Assembly: GCF_963678635.1 (NCBI RefSeq)
Contig: NC_087067.1
Span: forward strand, 32,774,401 to 32,838,400
Length of the DNA: 64,000 nt
Source: Symsagittifera roscoffensis
Taxonomy: Eukaryota > Xenacoelomorpha > Acoela > Convolutidae
Direction of reading: 5' to 3'
The first letter of the stretch is position 1, and every line of letters begins with the position of its first letter. Position numbers and translations under genes: made by a program. The notes under the pieces are model-generated. The model was given only the letters and a program-made list of their open reading frames with translations, was not told the origin of the DNA and searched no databases. Shown in pieces: positions 21,301 through 32,226 of the stretch.

Positions 21301-21540
21301 TAAAAGTAAACCTCCTGAGTTATTTTGGCTGCATGGCTGGATTAGATAATTCAAATTATAGCTGGTCAAAATGGCCTTATGCTTTGAGCTTAATACATAC
21401 AATTTTGTTTCTTGTAACGCTATAACGTAGTCATGATGTAATTTCCCCCCATGTTTTGGCTTATTCAGGTCAACCAGGATGCCTAGAAGTTTGAGGTGGT
21501 TACCTAGACCTCTACAGTTTAATGTATAAAAGCACGTCAT
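18321..21540 (-). pseudogene. ORF2 endonuclease-reverse transcriptase, frameshifted
   Basis: I place the start at 21540 (MTCFYTLNCRG) because the upstream duplicate begins at the homologous ATG. The APE endonuclease is complete: N8 (LNCRG), E44 (QETK), D145 and N147 (GGDFNC), D206 (RLDYIF), D228/H229 (SDH). After about residue 378 a 26-bp deletion, relative to copy 1, near 20420 shifts the frame. The RT continues in another frame (20447 to 18531) with FRPISLLN, FSKAFDRMD, KQGCPLSALLF and YADD at 19472-19461. A TAC-to-TAG change at about 18531-18533 then stops the protein inside the C-terminal Cys-His motif, and the remaining 61 codons follow to 18321. Adding back 26 bp gives 1,081 codons, a plausible full length. 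The damage is recent-looking, because the rest is uninterrupted. Confidence 0.93.
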
Positions 21541-22088
21541 GACTAGATTATAAGTCTGTTGGAAATAATTTTGCATGCGAATTTGAATAGTTAAAGATAG
21601 CCGGTTTCATAATGTTATTCGGGGTTCTATGAGTAAAGACATGATGGGGTTTTAATATCACCACCACCAAAATCAACGTATCTCCCCGTTGCCTATCATG
21701 CTTTCGAGCTAGGGCAGTAAGGACTGAAAAGTCCTTACTGTGGGGATTGATGCAAATAGAGCAGTATATACTGCCAGATTCTGACTTTGTCAAAGCCGAA
21801 ACTTTTCGGATTTGATAAATCTCTGAAAATTCCAGTTTTCGTTTGAGAAAAAATTCAAAATTTCTAACTTATACTGTTTGCATGTTTGGAATGAATTATA
21901 CAGTTTAAAATTGATCAAGATGGCGTTTTCTTTTAAGCTTAATACATACAGTTTTGATTCTGGAAATGATATAACGTAGTCATTTCGTACTTTTCTTTCA
22001 AAATTTGGCTTGCAGAGGTCAATGTAGATGCAATTCATACTGATGTGGTCCTTATAACCTCTAGGACGTTCTGAAAACAGGCACGTCT
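21541..22088 (-). pseudogene. decayed tandem duplicate of the ORF2 endonuclease region (proximal)
   Basis: Both DNA and translation resemble the first 180 or so codons of ORF2. YNLVKTC matches YNLVMTC, YVISFPESKLYVLS matches YVIALQETKLYVLS, and ESGSIYCSICINPHSKD matches ESGSIYCSIYINPLSKD. The period is about 548 bp. The Asn of LNCRG and the GGDFNC motif are lost (VVVILKP), and the frame changes near 21790, so it cannot be a nuclease. It looks like a duplication relic. Confidence 0.85.
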
Positions 22089-22638
22089 TGACTAAGTTAT
22101 AAGTTTTTCCTATGCAAATCGCATGCAAAGTTACTAATTTCGTCTTAGCCGTTATTACGATGTAAGTCAAGGTTAAATGTACCAGTAAGTGATGTCTCCC
22201 ATTACCCATCCCCAAGAAAACTTTCTCGTCTCTCCGGTGTCCAGTCAAACAATTGACTAGACCACCAAGGTCTGAAAAGGCTTTGCTGAGGAGATTGACA
22301 TAACTCTTGCAGCAAACGTTGCATGATTCAAAAATTATAAAGGTCAAAGGATTTTGACTTTCAAAAAATGTGTCAAAATTCCAATTAAGGGTAAAAACTG
22401 TAGACAATAGTACTGAGCTATGCAAACTGCCTGTCCGGAGTTTAAAGCTCAGACCTCTATTAACGAAAAAGACTGTTTTTTTAGAGGTTAGAGCGTCTAG
22501 TTTTTTAAATTTTAGACCTAAAATGTAGTGTTTATGCGACGTTTTCCCACGTTCTGGCTTTCTTATTGGAACAAGGATGCCTAGAGGTTTCAGCTTCTCA
22601 GTGAAACCGCTGCTCTTTAGAAATTTAAAGCACAACAT
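22089..22638 (-). pseudogene. decayed tandem duplicate of the ORF2 endonuclease region (distal)
   Basis: A reading frame opens at 22638, 12 nt after the ORF1 stop, with MLCFKFLKSSG against MTCFYTLNCRG, then LKPLGILVPIRKPERG against LKLLGILVDLNKPKHG, and ends like ORF2 around residues 150-170. The catalytic N, E and D/N positions are replaced (LNCRG to LKSSG, QETK to KFKK, GGDFN to GMGNG). The frame nevertheless stays open for 282 codons into the proximal duplicate. It is either slowly decaying or retained as a non-catalytic protein. Confidence 0.82.
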
Positions 22639-22649
22639 TATGAAAAAGT

Positions 22650-23687
22650 TTATGTATGAGAAGTTTTTAGACTCGATACCTGTTGTTCTCTTTTTTGCAG
22701 TTTTGATGGAGTCTGCTTCTCCGCGTCTGGGCTGCTGTGTCGTCTCTGTGATTTCTGGCGGCTGAACGCCCCACTCCTTCTGAGGCTACTGCGCGCCTTC
22801 ATCACATGCCAGTCCTCCTCATCCATTCGGCCCTCAGAGGCCGGAGTCCCATCAGCAGAATTGCTTGTGGCCAAATCAGATGTCGTCTGGTTGACCTCTG
22901 GTGGTTGTTGTCTCCTGATCCGACACCAGGAATCATCATGACCAATATAAGGCTTTTTCTCTTCCTTGCATAGACTGCAGGAATGAATTGACGGGACATG
23001 CGCGTTGAAGGGTAGATCGAGCCATTTGAATGGCCGAGTTTTGACAGCGTTGAACGACCACTGCCTCAGGTCAGTTTCAGCGCTCTCATTGGGGATTCTG
23101 ATAATGGCCGAAGCTTTACCATTGAAGAAGCTCCCCTGTCCACACTTCTCGCGTTGACGCGTAACTTCTCCCTCCACATGAACTGTTGGGGGGAGCTGCA
23201 GGGCTTCGAGGACTGCCTCATCGTCACAAAGCCCGGGCACCTGGTTCATGCGTAGCATGGCCGTCTTTGGAAACCCGGTTGGATCGTATCTCCACAAGTG
23301 GTCACCCGTTGGGAAGATAGTTTTGTCAAGGAGCTGCAGTCCTTCTGTCTTCATGATGGTCAGGTCGTCCTCCGCCTCAGTTGGAGCGATAACGATTAAA
23401 GAATGTAATCTTTTTTCTTTGACAGTAGAGAAAGCTTTGGAGATGGTAATTTGATCTCGATGATGGGGTTTAAAGGAGGACAAGATGTCAACAATGGTTT
23501 TTTTTGAGGCAACTTCGAAACTAGCATTAGACTTGAAATGTTCTTTTGTAAAGGGAGGAATGATGGTCATTTTTAAGAATGAAGTGACTTTAATATGAGG
23601 TCTTGCAATGCCCTCAGCGAGAACTTCAGAAAAAGAAGGCGACTGGCTATCAGCCATGTCCAAAAGTAAGTAATGCGTGGAAAACAA
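22650..23687 (-). CDS. retrotransposon ORF1 protein (nucleic-acid binding)
   Basis: 345 codons from 23687; a second Met at residue 11 (MADSQS, 23657) is an equally good start. Residues about 110-225 look like an RRM-type fold, with alternating hydrophobic strands around MLRMNQVPGL and KASAIIRIP. A zinc-knuckle-like CSLC-x9-H-x4-C lies near residues 230-250. The tail is rich in Ser, Arg and Lys. In L1/Tx1 elements ORF1 coats the element RNA and helps reverse transcription. It lies 5' of the endonuclease duplicates and ORF2 on the same strand. The frame is intact, unlike ORF2. The family assignment rests on position and the zinc motif rather than a close match I can recall. Confidence 0.82.
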   Translation of the reverse strand: MFSTHYLLLDMADSQSPSFSEVLAEGIARPHIKVTSFLKMTIIPPFTKEHFKSNASFEVASKKTIVDILSSFKPHHRDQITISKAFSTVKEKRLHSLIVIAPTEAEDDLTIMKTEGLQLLDKTIFPTGDHLWRYDPTGFPKTAMLRMNQVPGLCDDEAVLEALQLPPTVHVEGEVTRQREKCGQGSFFNGKASAIIRIPNESAETDLRQWSFNAVKTRPFKWLDLPFNAHVPSIHSCSLCKEEKKPYIGHDDSWCRIRRQQPPEVNQTTSDLATSNSADGTPASEGRMDEEDWHVMKARSSLRRSGAFSRQKSQRRHSSPDAEKQTPSKLQKREQQVSSLKTSHT

Positions 23688-23757
23688 TGCAAATTTATCT
23701 TCAGTTTATTCTCGGTAACAAAAGAAAAGGTAATTTTGGTATAATCACGAGCCAAAT

Positions 23758-23775
23758 TATCACAACAATTAGGCT
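23758..23775. repeat. target-site duplication, right copy
   Basis: TATCACAACAATTAGGCT, the unchanged array sequence, joins directly to the normal SL upstream region. On the - strand this leaves an SL promoter plus the 5' part of the SL exon fused to the retrotransposon 5' UTR. Confidence 0.9.
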
Positions 23776-24426
23776 AAAAGCATCTATCAGTATCCTGGCT
23801 GGTATTCGACCATATGCCACTAACGTTGAGTGAGCGGCTATCATGCCATAGATGGTCATCTAAGACACCCTGTACACGCTCCGTAGGTTTTGACCAGCCG
23901 ATTTGGCCATAAAACTCATTGGGCCAAAAAAATTCTGAAAATTGTCAATTTTTCAAATTTTGTTTGAATTGCATAAATTATAACGTGAGCGTGCAAAATT
24001 TTGCATGGTATAAGAGCATATTTCTACTCTCGCGCGAGGGCGAGTGTTTTAAAAGTAATGTACATAGTTATATGCTAGTCAGGATATAAATGGAAGCGGA
24101 ATTACTCAAATGCCTAAGGCAGAACCGCAGATTCTGTCTTTGTCCACATCGTTAAGCCCATGTCGTATGTAACGGCACAAACGCAGATGGTTATAATGTA
24201 GTCTACTGTACTCTTACGATAGATTTACTAGCCAGCAGGGGTGTTTTGTTAGGGCGAAGTGTCGTTATGGCTACCTCTTTTCAACTTTCCCCCTTGACCT
24301 TTCATAAGTTGGTCCGGGAGCAACCCAGCTCTCAACCCAGTCTGATAAATATAAATTTTTATGATGCGAGCTGTTTTTTCATTGTTGTGTTCAAGGCATG
24401 TACCAAAATTAGGAAAAGGTTTAGTT

Positions 24427-24613
24427 ATCGCTTCTCGGCCTTTTGGCTAAGATCATGTGTAGTATCTGTTCTTGTCAGCTTAATATCTGGCATGCTGGGC
24501 ATAGCCTGGCACCAATATTAAACTGATTTTTACTTCCCGAGTTAACACCGAAGCTTGTTTCAGTTGACTCACGGATTGTCCCGGTCTTACACTACCATCG
24601 GGAGCAGTCCACC
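24427..24613 (+). ncRNA. U2: U2 snRNA, unit 12
   Basis: Consensus except one C-to-T in the GCTTGCTTC apex of stem III. Confidence 0.95.
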
Positions 24614-25072
24614 TGAAAATTCTGAACCTGCAAATTATCTTAATAGAGTGAAGATGTCAGTATGAAGAGTCTAATTGAGCCTGGTGAATTGCGCGAACGG
24701 CCATAACTTGCCCAAAAAACTTAAGACTTCCAAATTTTTCTATTTCTATCGTAAGACCATCGTCAAATCTTGGGGGACTGAGAAAATGAACCAAATTGGT
24801 CGAACCAGTTCAAAGTTATGAGTTCTTGAAAGCTCGGTGATGCCAAAAAGTTAAGCCTAATCGAGCGTGGTGCAAAAAACGAAAATTTCAAAATTTTTGT
24901 TCTTTTCTGTCTAAATTTTATTTTTTCAATATCGTATCACAATTTTGGACTCAGAACAATTCCAACGAGCCCAAAACGACTTCTTTAGCTTCAGTGTTCG
25001 TGGAGTAATCATCAGTTGAAATTTTGGGGGGAGCTGAAATTCGGCCATTTTGGAAGAAAATCGACCTAAAAC

Positions 25073-25215
25073 CTAACTTTTAAGTTAATGCAATTTTTTT
25101 CTTGCATTTTTCATAAAATGGGTTGCTCTCTGCTGTCGCAGAGTGCATTCAAAGAAACTTATCAAATAGATTTGAAAACTTACCTACTTAATAAGTTTAT
25201 CACAACAATTAGGCT
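25073..25215 (-). ncRNA. candidate SL RNA, unit 12
   Basis: Type B copy with two substitutions flanking stem II and the 3' hairpin (GGGTTGCTC and AAGTTAATGC on the + strand). Confidence 0.66.
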
Positions 25216-25866
25216 AAAAGCATCTATCAGTATCCTGGCTGGTATTCGACCATATGCCACTAACGTTGAGTGAGCGGCTATCATGCCATAGATGGTCATC
25301 TAAGACACCCTGTACACGCTCCGTAGGTTTTGACCAGCCGATTTGGCCATAAAACTCATTGGGCCAAAAAAATTCTGAAAATTGTCAATTTTTCAAATTT
25401 TGTTTGAATTGCATAAATTATAACGTGAGCGTGCAAAATTTTGCATGGTATAAGAGCATATTTCTACTCTCGCGCGAGGGCGAGTGTTTTAAAAGTAATG
25501 TACATAGTTATATGCTAGTCAGGATATAAATGGAAGCGGAATTACTCAAATGCCTAAGGCAGAACCGCAGATTCTGTCTTTGTCCACATCGTTAAGCCCA
25601 TGTCGTATGTAACGGCACAAACGCAGATGGTTATAATGTAGTCTACTGTACTCTTACGATAGATTTACTAGCCAGCAGGGGAGTTTTGTTAGGGCGAAGT
25701 GTCGTTATGGCTACCTCTTTTCAACTTTCCCCCTTGACCTTTCATAAGTTGGTCCGGGAGCAACCCAGCTCTCAACCCAGTCGGATAAATATAAATTTTT
25801 ATGATGCGAGCTGTTTTTTCATTGTTGTGTTCAAGGCATGTACCAAAATTAGGAAAAGGTTTAGTT

Positions 25867-26053
25867 ATCGCTTCTCGGCCTTTTGGCTAAGATCATGTGT
25901 AGTATCTGTTCTTGTCAGCTTAATATCTGGCATGCTGGGCATAGCCTGGCACCAATATTAAACTGATTTTTACTTCCCGAGTTAACACCGAAGCTTGCTT
26001 CAGTTGACTCACGGATTGTCCCGGTCTTACACTACCATCGGGAGCAGTCCACC
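25867..26053 (+). ncRNA. U2: U2 snRNA, unit 13
   Basis: Full consensus copy. A good reference for the array. Confidence 0.97.
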
Positions 26054-26512
26054 TGAAAATTCTGAACCTGCAAATTATCTTAATAGAGTGAAGATGTCAG
26101 TATGAAGAGTCTAATTGAGCCTGGTGAATTGCGCGAACGGCCATAACTTGCCCAAAAAACTTAAGACTTCCAAATTTTTCTATTTCTATCGTAAGACCAT
26201 CGTCAAATCTTGGGGGACTGAGAAAATGAACCAATTTGGTCGAACCAGTTCAAAGTTATGAGTTCTTGAAAGCTCGGTGATGCCAAAAAGTTAAGCCTAA
26301 TCGAGCGTGGTGCAAAAAACGAAAATTTCAAAATTTTTGTTCTTTTCTGTCTAAATTTTATTTTTTCAATATCGTATCACAATTTTGGACTCAGAACAAT
26401 TCCAACGAGCCCAAAACGACTTCTTTAGCTTCAGTGTTCGTGGAGTAATCATCAGTTGAAATTTTGGGGGGAGCTGAAATTCGGCCATTTTGGAAGAAAA
26501 TCGACCTAAAAC

Positions 26513-26655
26513 CTAACTTTTAAGTTAGTGCAATTTTTTTCTTGCATTTTTCATAAAATGGGGTGCTCTCTGCTGTCGCAGAGTGCATTCAAAGAAACTT
26601 ATCAAATAGATTTGAAAACTTACCTACCTAATAAGTTTATCACAACAATTAGGCT
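26513..26655 (-). ncRNA. candidate SL RNA, unit 13
   Basis: The exon ends AGGTAG|GTAAG. Relative to AAATAG, two A-U pairs of stem I become G-U, so pairing survives two changes. Confidence 0.67.
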
Positions 26656-27306
26656 AAAAGCATCTATCAGTATCCTGGCTGGTATTCGGCCATATGCCAC
26701 TAACGTTGAGTGAGCGGCTATCATGCCATAGATGGTCATCTAAGACACCCTGTACACGCTCCGTAGGTTTTGACCAGCCGATTTGGCCATAAAACTCATT
26801 GGGCCAAAAAAATTCTGAAAATTGTCAATTTTTCAAATTTTGTTTGAATTGCATAAATTATAACGTGAGCGTGCAAAATTTTACATGGTATAAGAGCATA
26901 TTTCTACTCTCGCGCGAGGGCGAGTGTTTTAAAAGTAATGTACATAGTTATATGCTAGTCAGGATATAAATGGAAGCGGAATTACTCAAATGCCTAAGGC
27001 AGAACCGCAGATTCTGTCTTTGTCCACATCGTTAAGCCCATGTCGTATGTAACGGCACAAACGCAGATGGTTATAATGTAGTCTACTGTACTCTTACGAT
27101 AGATTTACTAGCCAGCAGGGGAGTTTTGTTAGGGCGAAGTGTCGTTATGGCTACCTCTTTTCAACTTTCCCCCTTGACCTTTCATAAGTTGGTCCGGGAG
27201 CAACCCAGCTCTCAACCCAGTCGGATAAATATAAATTTTTATGATGCGAGCTGTTTTTTCATTGTTGTGTTCAAGGCATGTACCAAAATTAGGAAAAGGT
27301 TTAGTT

Positions 27307-27493
27307 ATCGCTTCTCGGCCTTTTGGCTAAGATCATGTGTAGTATCTGTTCTTGTCAGCTTAATATCTGGCATGCTGGGCATAGCCTGGCACCAATATTA
27401 AACTGATTTTTACTTCCCGAGTTAACAGCGAAGCTTGCTTCAGTTGACTCACGGATTGTCCCGGTCTTACACTACCACATGGAGCAGTCCACC
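27307..27493 (+). ncRNA. U2: U2 snRNA, stem IV damaged, unit 14
   Basis: ACCACATGGAGC replaces ACCATCGGGAGC, breaking the inner part of stem IV, which binds the U2A'/U2B'' proteins. The 5' half is intact. Function is doubtful. Confidence 0.88.
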
Positions 27494-27952
27494 CGAAAAT
27501 TCTGAACCTGCAAATTATCATAATAGAGTGAAGACGTCAGTATGAAGAGTCTAATTGAGCCTGGTGAATTGCGCGAACGGCCATAACTTGCCCAAAAAAC
27601 TTAAGACTTCCAAATTTTTCTATTTCTATCGTAAGACCATCGTCAAATCTTGGGGGACTGAGAAAATGAACCAATTTGGTCGAACCAGTTCAAAGTTATG
27701 AGTTCTTGAAAGCTCGGTGATGCCAAAAAGTTAAGCCTAATCGAGCGTGGTGCAAAAAACGAAAATTTCAAAATTTTTGTTCTTTTCTGTCTAAATTTTA
27801 TTTTTTCAATATCGTATCACAATTTTGGACTCAGAACAATTCCAACGAGCCCAAAACGACTTCTTTAGCTTCAGTGTTCGTGGAGTAATCATCAGTTGAA
27901 ATTTTGGGGGGAGCTGAAATTCGGCCATTTTGGAAGAAAATCGACCTAAAAC

Positions 27953-28095
27953 CTAACTTTTAAGTTAGTGCAATTTTTTTCTTGCATTTTTCATAAAATG
28001 GGGTGCTCTCTGCTGTCGCAGAGTGCATTCAAAGAAACTTATCAAATAGATTTGAAAACTTACCTACTTAATAAGTTTATCACAACAATTAGGCT
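27953..28095 (-). ncRNA. candidate SL RNA, unit 14
   Basis: Type B consensus copy. Confidence 0.68.
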
Positions 28096-28745
28096 AAAAG
28101 CATCTATCAGTATCCTGGCTGGTATTCGACCACATGCCACTAACGTTGAGTGAGCGGCTATCATGCCATAGATGGTCATCTAAGACACCCTGTACACGCT
28201 CCGTAGGTTTTGACCAGCCGATTTGGCCATAAAACTCATTGGGCCAAAAAAATTCTGAAAATTGTCAATTTTTCAAATTTTGTTTGAATTGCATAAATTT
28301 AACGTGAGCGTGCAAAGTTTTACATGGTATAAGAGCATATTTCTACTCTCGCGCGAGGGCGAGTGTTTTAAAAGTAATGTACATAGTTATATGCTAGTCA
28401 GGATATAAATGGAAGCGGAATTACTCAAATGCCTAAGGCAGAACCGCAGATTCTGTCTTTGTCCACATCGTTAAGCCCATGTCGTATGTAACGGCACAAA
28501 CGCAGATGGTTATAATGTAGTCTACTGTACTCTTACGATAGATTTACTAGCCAGCAGGGGAGTTTTGTTAGGGCGAAGTGTCGTTATGTCTACCTCTTTT
28601 CAACTTTCCCCCTTGACCTTTCATAAGTTGGTCCGGGAGCAACCCAGCTCTCAATCCAGTCGGATAAATATAAATTTTTATGATGCGAGCTGTTTTTTCA
28701 TTGTTGTGTTCAAGGCATGTACCAAAATTAGGAAAAGGTTTAGTT

Positions 28746-28932
28746 ATCGCTTCTCGGCCTTTTGGCTAAGATCATGTGTAGTATCTGTTCTTGTCAGCTT
28801 AATATCTGGCATGCTGGGCATAGCCTGGCACCAATATTAAACTGATTTTTACTTCCCGAGTTAACACCGAAGCTTGCTTCAGTTGACTCACGGATTGTCC
28901 CGGTCTTACACTACCATCGGGAGCAGTCCACC
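28746..28932 (+). ncRNA. U2: U2 snRNA, unit 15
   Basis: Full consensus copy. Confidence 0.97.
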
Positions 28933-29391
28933 TGAAAATTCTGAACCTGCAAATTAGCTTAATAGAGTGAAGATGTCAGTATGAAGAGTCTAATTGAGCC
29001 TGGTGAATTGCGCGAACGGCCATAACTTGCCCAAAAAACTTAAGACTTCCAAATTTTTCTATTTCTATCGTAAGACCATCGTCAAATCTTGGGGGACTGA
29101 GAAAATGAACCAATTTGGTCGAACCAGTTCAAAGTTATGAGTTCTTGAAAGCTCGGTGATGCCAAAAAGTTAAGCCTAATCGAGCGTGGTGCAAAAAACG
29201 AAAATTTCAAAATTTTTGTTCTTTTCTGTCTAAATTTTATTTTTTCAATATCGTATCACAATTTTGGACTCAGAACAATTCCAACGAGCCCAAAACGACT
29301 TCTTTAGCTTCAGTGTTCGTGGAGTAATCATCAGTTGAAATTTTGGGGGGAGCTGAAATTCGGCCATTTTGGAAGAAAATCGACCTAAAAC

Positions 29392-29534
29392 CTAACTTTT
29401 AAGTTAGTGCAATTTTTTTCTTGCATTTTTCATAAAATGGGGTGCTCTCTGCTGTCGCAGAGTGCATTCAAAGAAACTTATCAAATAGATTTGAAAACTT
29501 ACCTATTTAATAAGTTTATCACAACAATTAGGCT
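29392..29534 (-). ncRNA. candidate SL RNA, unit 15
   Basis: Hybrid: type B stem II flank (GGGGTGCTC) with a type A exon end (AAATAG). It is followed upstream by type A CCATCGATGG, marking a conversion or crossover edge. Confidence 0.67.
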
Positions 29535-30185
29535 AAAAGCATCTATCAGTATCCTGGCTGGTATTCGACCATATGCCACTAACGTTGAGTGAGCAGCTAT
29601 CATGCCATCGATGGTCATCTAAGACACCCTGTACACGCTCCGTAGGTTTTGACCAGCCGATTTGGCCATAAAACTCATTGGGCCAAAAAAATTCTGAAAA
29701 TTGTCAATTTTTCAAATTTTGTTTGAATTGCATAAATTATAACGTGAGCGTGCAAAATTTTACATGGTATAAGAGCATATTTCTACTCTCGCGCGAGGGC
29801 GAGTGTTTTAAAAGTAATGTACATAGTTATATGCTAGTCAGGATATAAATGGAAGCGGAATTACTCAAATGCCTAAGGCAGAACCGCAGATTCTGTCTTT
29901 GTCTACATCGTTAAGCCCATGTCGTATGTAACGGCACAAACGCAGATGGTTATAACGTAGTCTACTGTACTCTTACGATAGATTTACTAGCCAGCAGGGG
30001 AGTTTTGTTAGGGCGAAGTGTCATTATGGCTACCTCTTTTCAACTTTCCCCCTTGACCTTTCATAAGTTGGTCCGGGAGCAACCCAGCTCTCAACCCAGT
30101 CGGATAAATATAAATTTTTATGATGCGAGCTGTTTTTTCATTGTTGTGTTCAAGGCATGTACCAAAATTAGGAAAAGGTTTAGCT

Positions 30186-30351
30186 ATCGCTTCTCGGCCT
30201 TTTGGCTAAGATCATGTGTAGTATCTGGCATGCTGGGCATAGCCTGGCACCAATATTAAACTGATTTTTACTTCCCGAGTTAACACCGAAGCTTGCTTCA
30301 GTTGACTCACGGATTGTCCCGGTCTTACACTACCATCGGGAGCAGTCCACC
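30186..30351 (+). pseudogene. U2 snRNA pseudogene lacking stem-loop IIa, unit 16
   Basis: A 21-nt deletion between two ATCTG repeats removes the 5' strand and loop of stem-loop IIa right after GTAGT-ATCTG. IIa binds SF3b, so this copy should be inactive. Confidence 0.9.
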
Positions 30352-30659
30352 TGAAAATTCTGAACCTGCAAATTATCTTAATAGAGTGAAGATGTCAGTA
30401 TGAAGAGTCTTCTTGAAAGCTCGGTGATGCCAAAAAGTTAAGCCTAATCGAGCGTGGTGCAAAAAACGAAAATTTCAAAATTTTTGTTCTTTTTTGTCTA
30501 AATTTTATTTTTTCAATATCGCATCACAATTTTGGACTCAGAACAATTCCAACGAGCCCAAAACGACTTCTTTAGCTTCAGTGTTCGTGGAGTAATCATC
30601 AGTTGAAATTTTGGGGGGAGCTGAAATTCGGCCATTTTGGAAGAAAATCGACCTAAAAC

Positions 30660-30705
30660 CTAACTTTTAAGTTAGTGCAATTTTTTTCTTGCATTTTTCA
30701 TAAAA
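30660..30705 (-). pseudogene. SL RNA 3' fragment
   Basis: The two 3' hairpins and half of the Sm-like region, ending at CATAAAA where U2 sequence begins. No exon or splice site. Confidence 0.7.
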
Positions 30706-30708
30706 GTA

Positions 30709-30808
30709 AATATTAAACTGATTTTTACTTCCCGAGTTAACACCGAAGCTTGCTTCAGTTGACTCACGGATTGTCCCGGTCTTACACTACCTTCGGGAGC
30801 AGTCCACC
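30709..30808 (+). pseudogene. U2 snRNA 3' fragment
   Basis: Starts at AATATTAAACTGATTTTTAC and keeps stems III and IV. It lacks the 5' half and any promoter. The stem IV loop has CTTCGGG in place of CATCGGG. Confidence 0.9.
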
Positions 30809-31267
30809 TGAAAATTCTGAACCTGCAAATTATCTTAATAGAGTGAAGATGTCAGTATGAAGAGTCTAATTGAGCCTGGTGAATTGCGCGAACGGCCATA
30901 ACTTGCCCAAAAAACTTAAGACTTCCAAATTTTTCTATTTCTATCGTAAGACCATCGTCAAATCTTGGGGGACTGAGAAAATGAACCAATTTGGTCGAAC
31001 CAGTTCAAAGTTATGAGTTCTTGAAAGCTCGGTGATGCCAAAAAGTTAAGCCTAATCGAGCGTGGTGCAAAAAACGAAAATTTCAAAATTTTTGTTCTTT
31101 TTTGTCTAAATTTTATTTTTTCAATATCGCATCACAATTTTGGACTCAGAACAATTCCAACGAGCCCAAAACGACTTCTTTAGCTTCAGTGTTCGTGGAG
31201 TAATCATCAGTTGAAATTTTGGGGGGAGCTGAAATTCGGCCATTTTGGAAGAAAATCGACCTAAAAC

Positions 31268-31409
31268 CTAACTTTTAAGTTAGTGCAATTTTTTCTTGCA
31301 TTTTTCATAAAATGGGGTGCTCTCTGCTGTCGCAGAGTGCATTCAAAGAAACTTATCAAATAGATTTGAAAACTTACCTATTTAATAAGTTTATCACAAC
31401 AATTAGGCT
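31268..31409 (-). ncRNA. candidate SL RNA, unit 16
   Basis: Complete copy with exon end AAATAG and one T fewer in the 3' hairpin loop. This is the only complete SL of composite copy 1. Confidence 0.67.
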
Positions 31410-32060
31410 AAAAGCATCTATCAGTATCCTGGCTGGTATTCGACCATATGCCACTAACGTTGAGTGAGCAGCTATCATGCCATCGATGGTCATCTAAGAC
31501 ACCCTGTACACGCTCCGTAGGTTTTGACCAGCCGATTTGGCCATAAAACTCATTGGGCCAAAAAAATTCTGAAAATTGTCAATTTTTCAAATTTTGTTTG
31601 AATTGCATAAATTATAACGTGAGCGTGCAAAATTTTACATGGTATAAGAGCATATTTCTACTCTCGCGCGAGGGCGAGTGTTTTAAAAGTAATGTACATA
31701 GTTATATGCTAGTCAGGATATAAATGGAAGCGGAATTACTCAAATGCCTAAGGCAGAACCGCAGATTCTGTCTTTGTCTACATCGTTAAGCCCATGTCGT
31801 ATGTAACGGCACAAACGCAGATGGTTATAACGTAGTCTACTGTACTCTTACGATAGATTTACTAGCCAGCAGGGGAGTTTTGTTAGGGCGAAGTGTCATT
31901 ATGGCTACCTCTTTTCAACTTTCCCCCTTGACCTTTCATAAGTTGGTCCGGGAGCAACCCAGCTCTCAACCCAGTCGGATAAATATAAATTTTTATGATG
32001 CGAGCTGTTTTTTCATTGTTGTGTTCAAGGCATGTACCAAAATTAGGAAAAGGTTTAGCT

Positions 32061-32226
32061 ATCGCTTCTCGGCCTTTTGGCTAAGATCATGTGTAGTATC
32101 TGGCATGCTGGGCATAGCCTGGCACCAATATTAAACTGATTTTTACTTCCCGAGTTAACACCGAAGCTTGCTTCAGTTGACTCACGGATTGTCCCGGTCT
32201 TACACTACCATCGGGAGCAGTCCACC
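32061..32226 (+). pseudogene. U2 snRNA pseudogene lacking stem-loop IIa, unit 17
   Basis: Identical 21-nt deletion to 30186-30351; the second copy of the composite. Confidence 0.9.

Larger units (their letters stand above)
18187..23757 (-). mobile_element. Tx1/L1-group non-LTR retrotransposon, copy 2 (near full length)
   Basis: The 5.57-kb element on the - strand is bounded by an 18-bp target-site duplication. Order 5' to 3': 5' UTR of about 70-100 nt, ORF1, two decayed endonuclease duplicates, ORF2, 3' UTR of about 134 nt, and an end TTATTTGAA without poly(A). The 3' junction is identical to that of copy 1. It lies in the same orientation as the SL gene, so the SL promoter to its right could drive its transcription. 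ORF2 carries a 26-bp deletion and a nonsense codon, so this copy is not autonomous. Confidence 0.95.
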
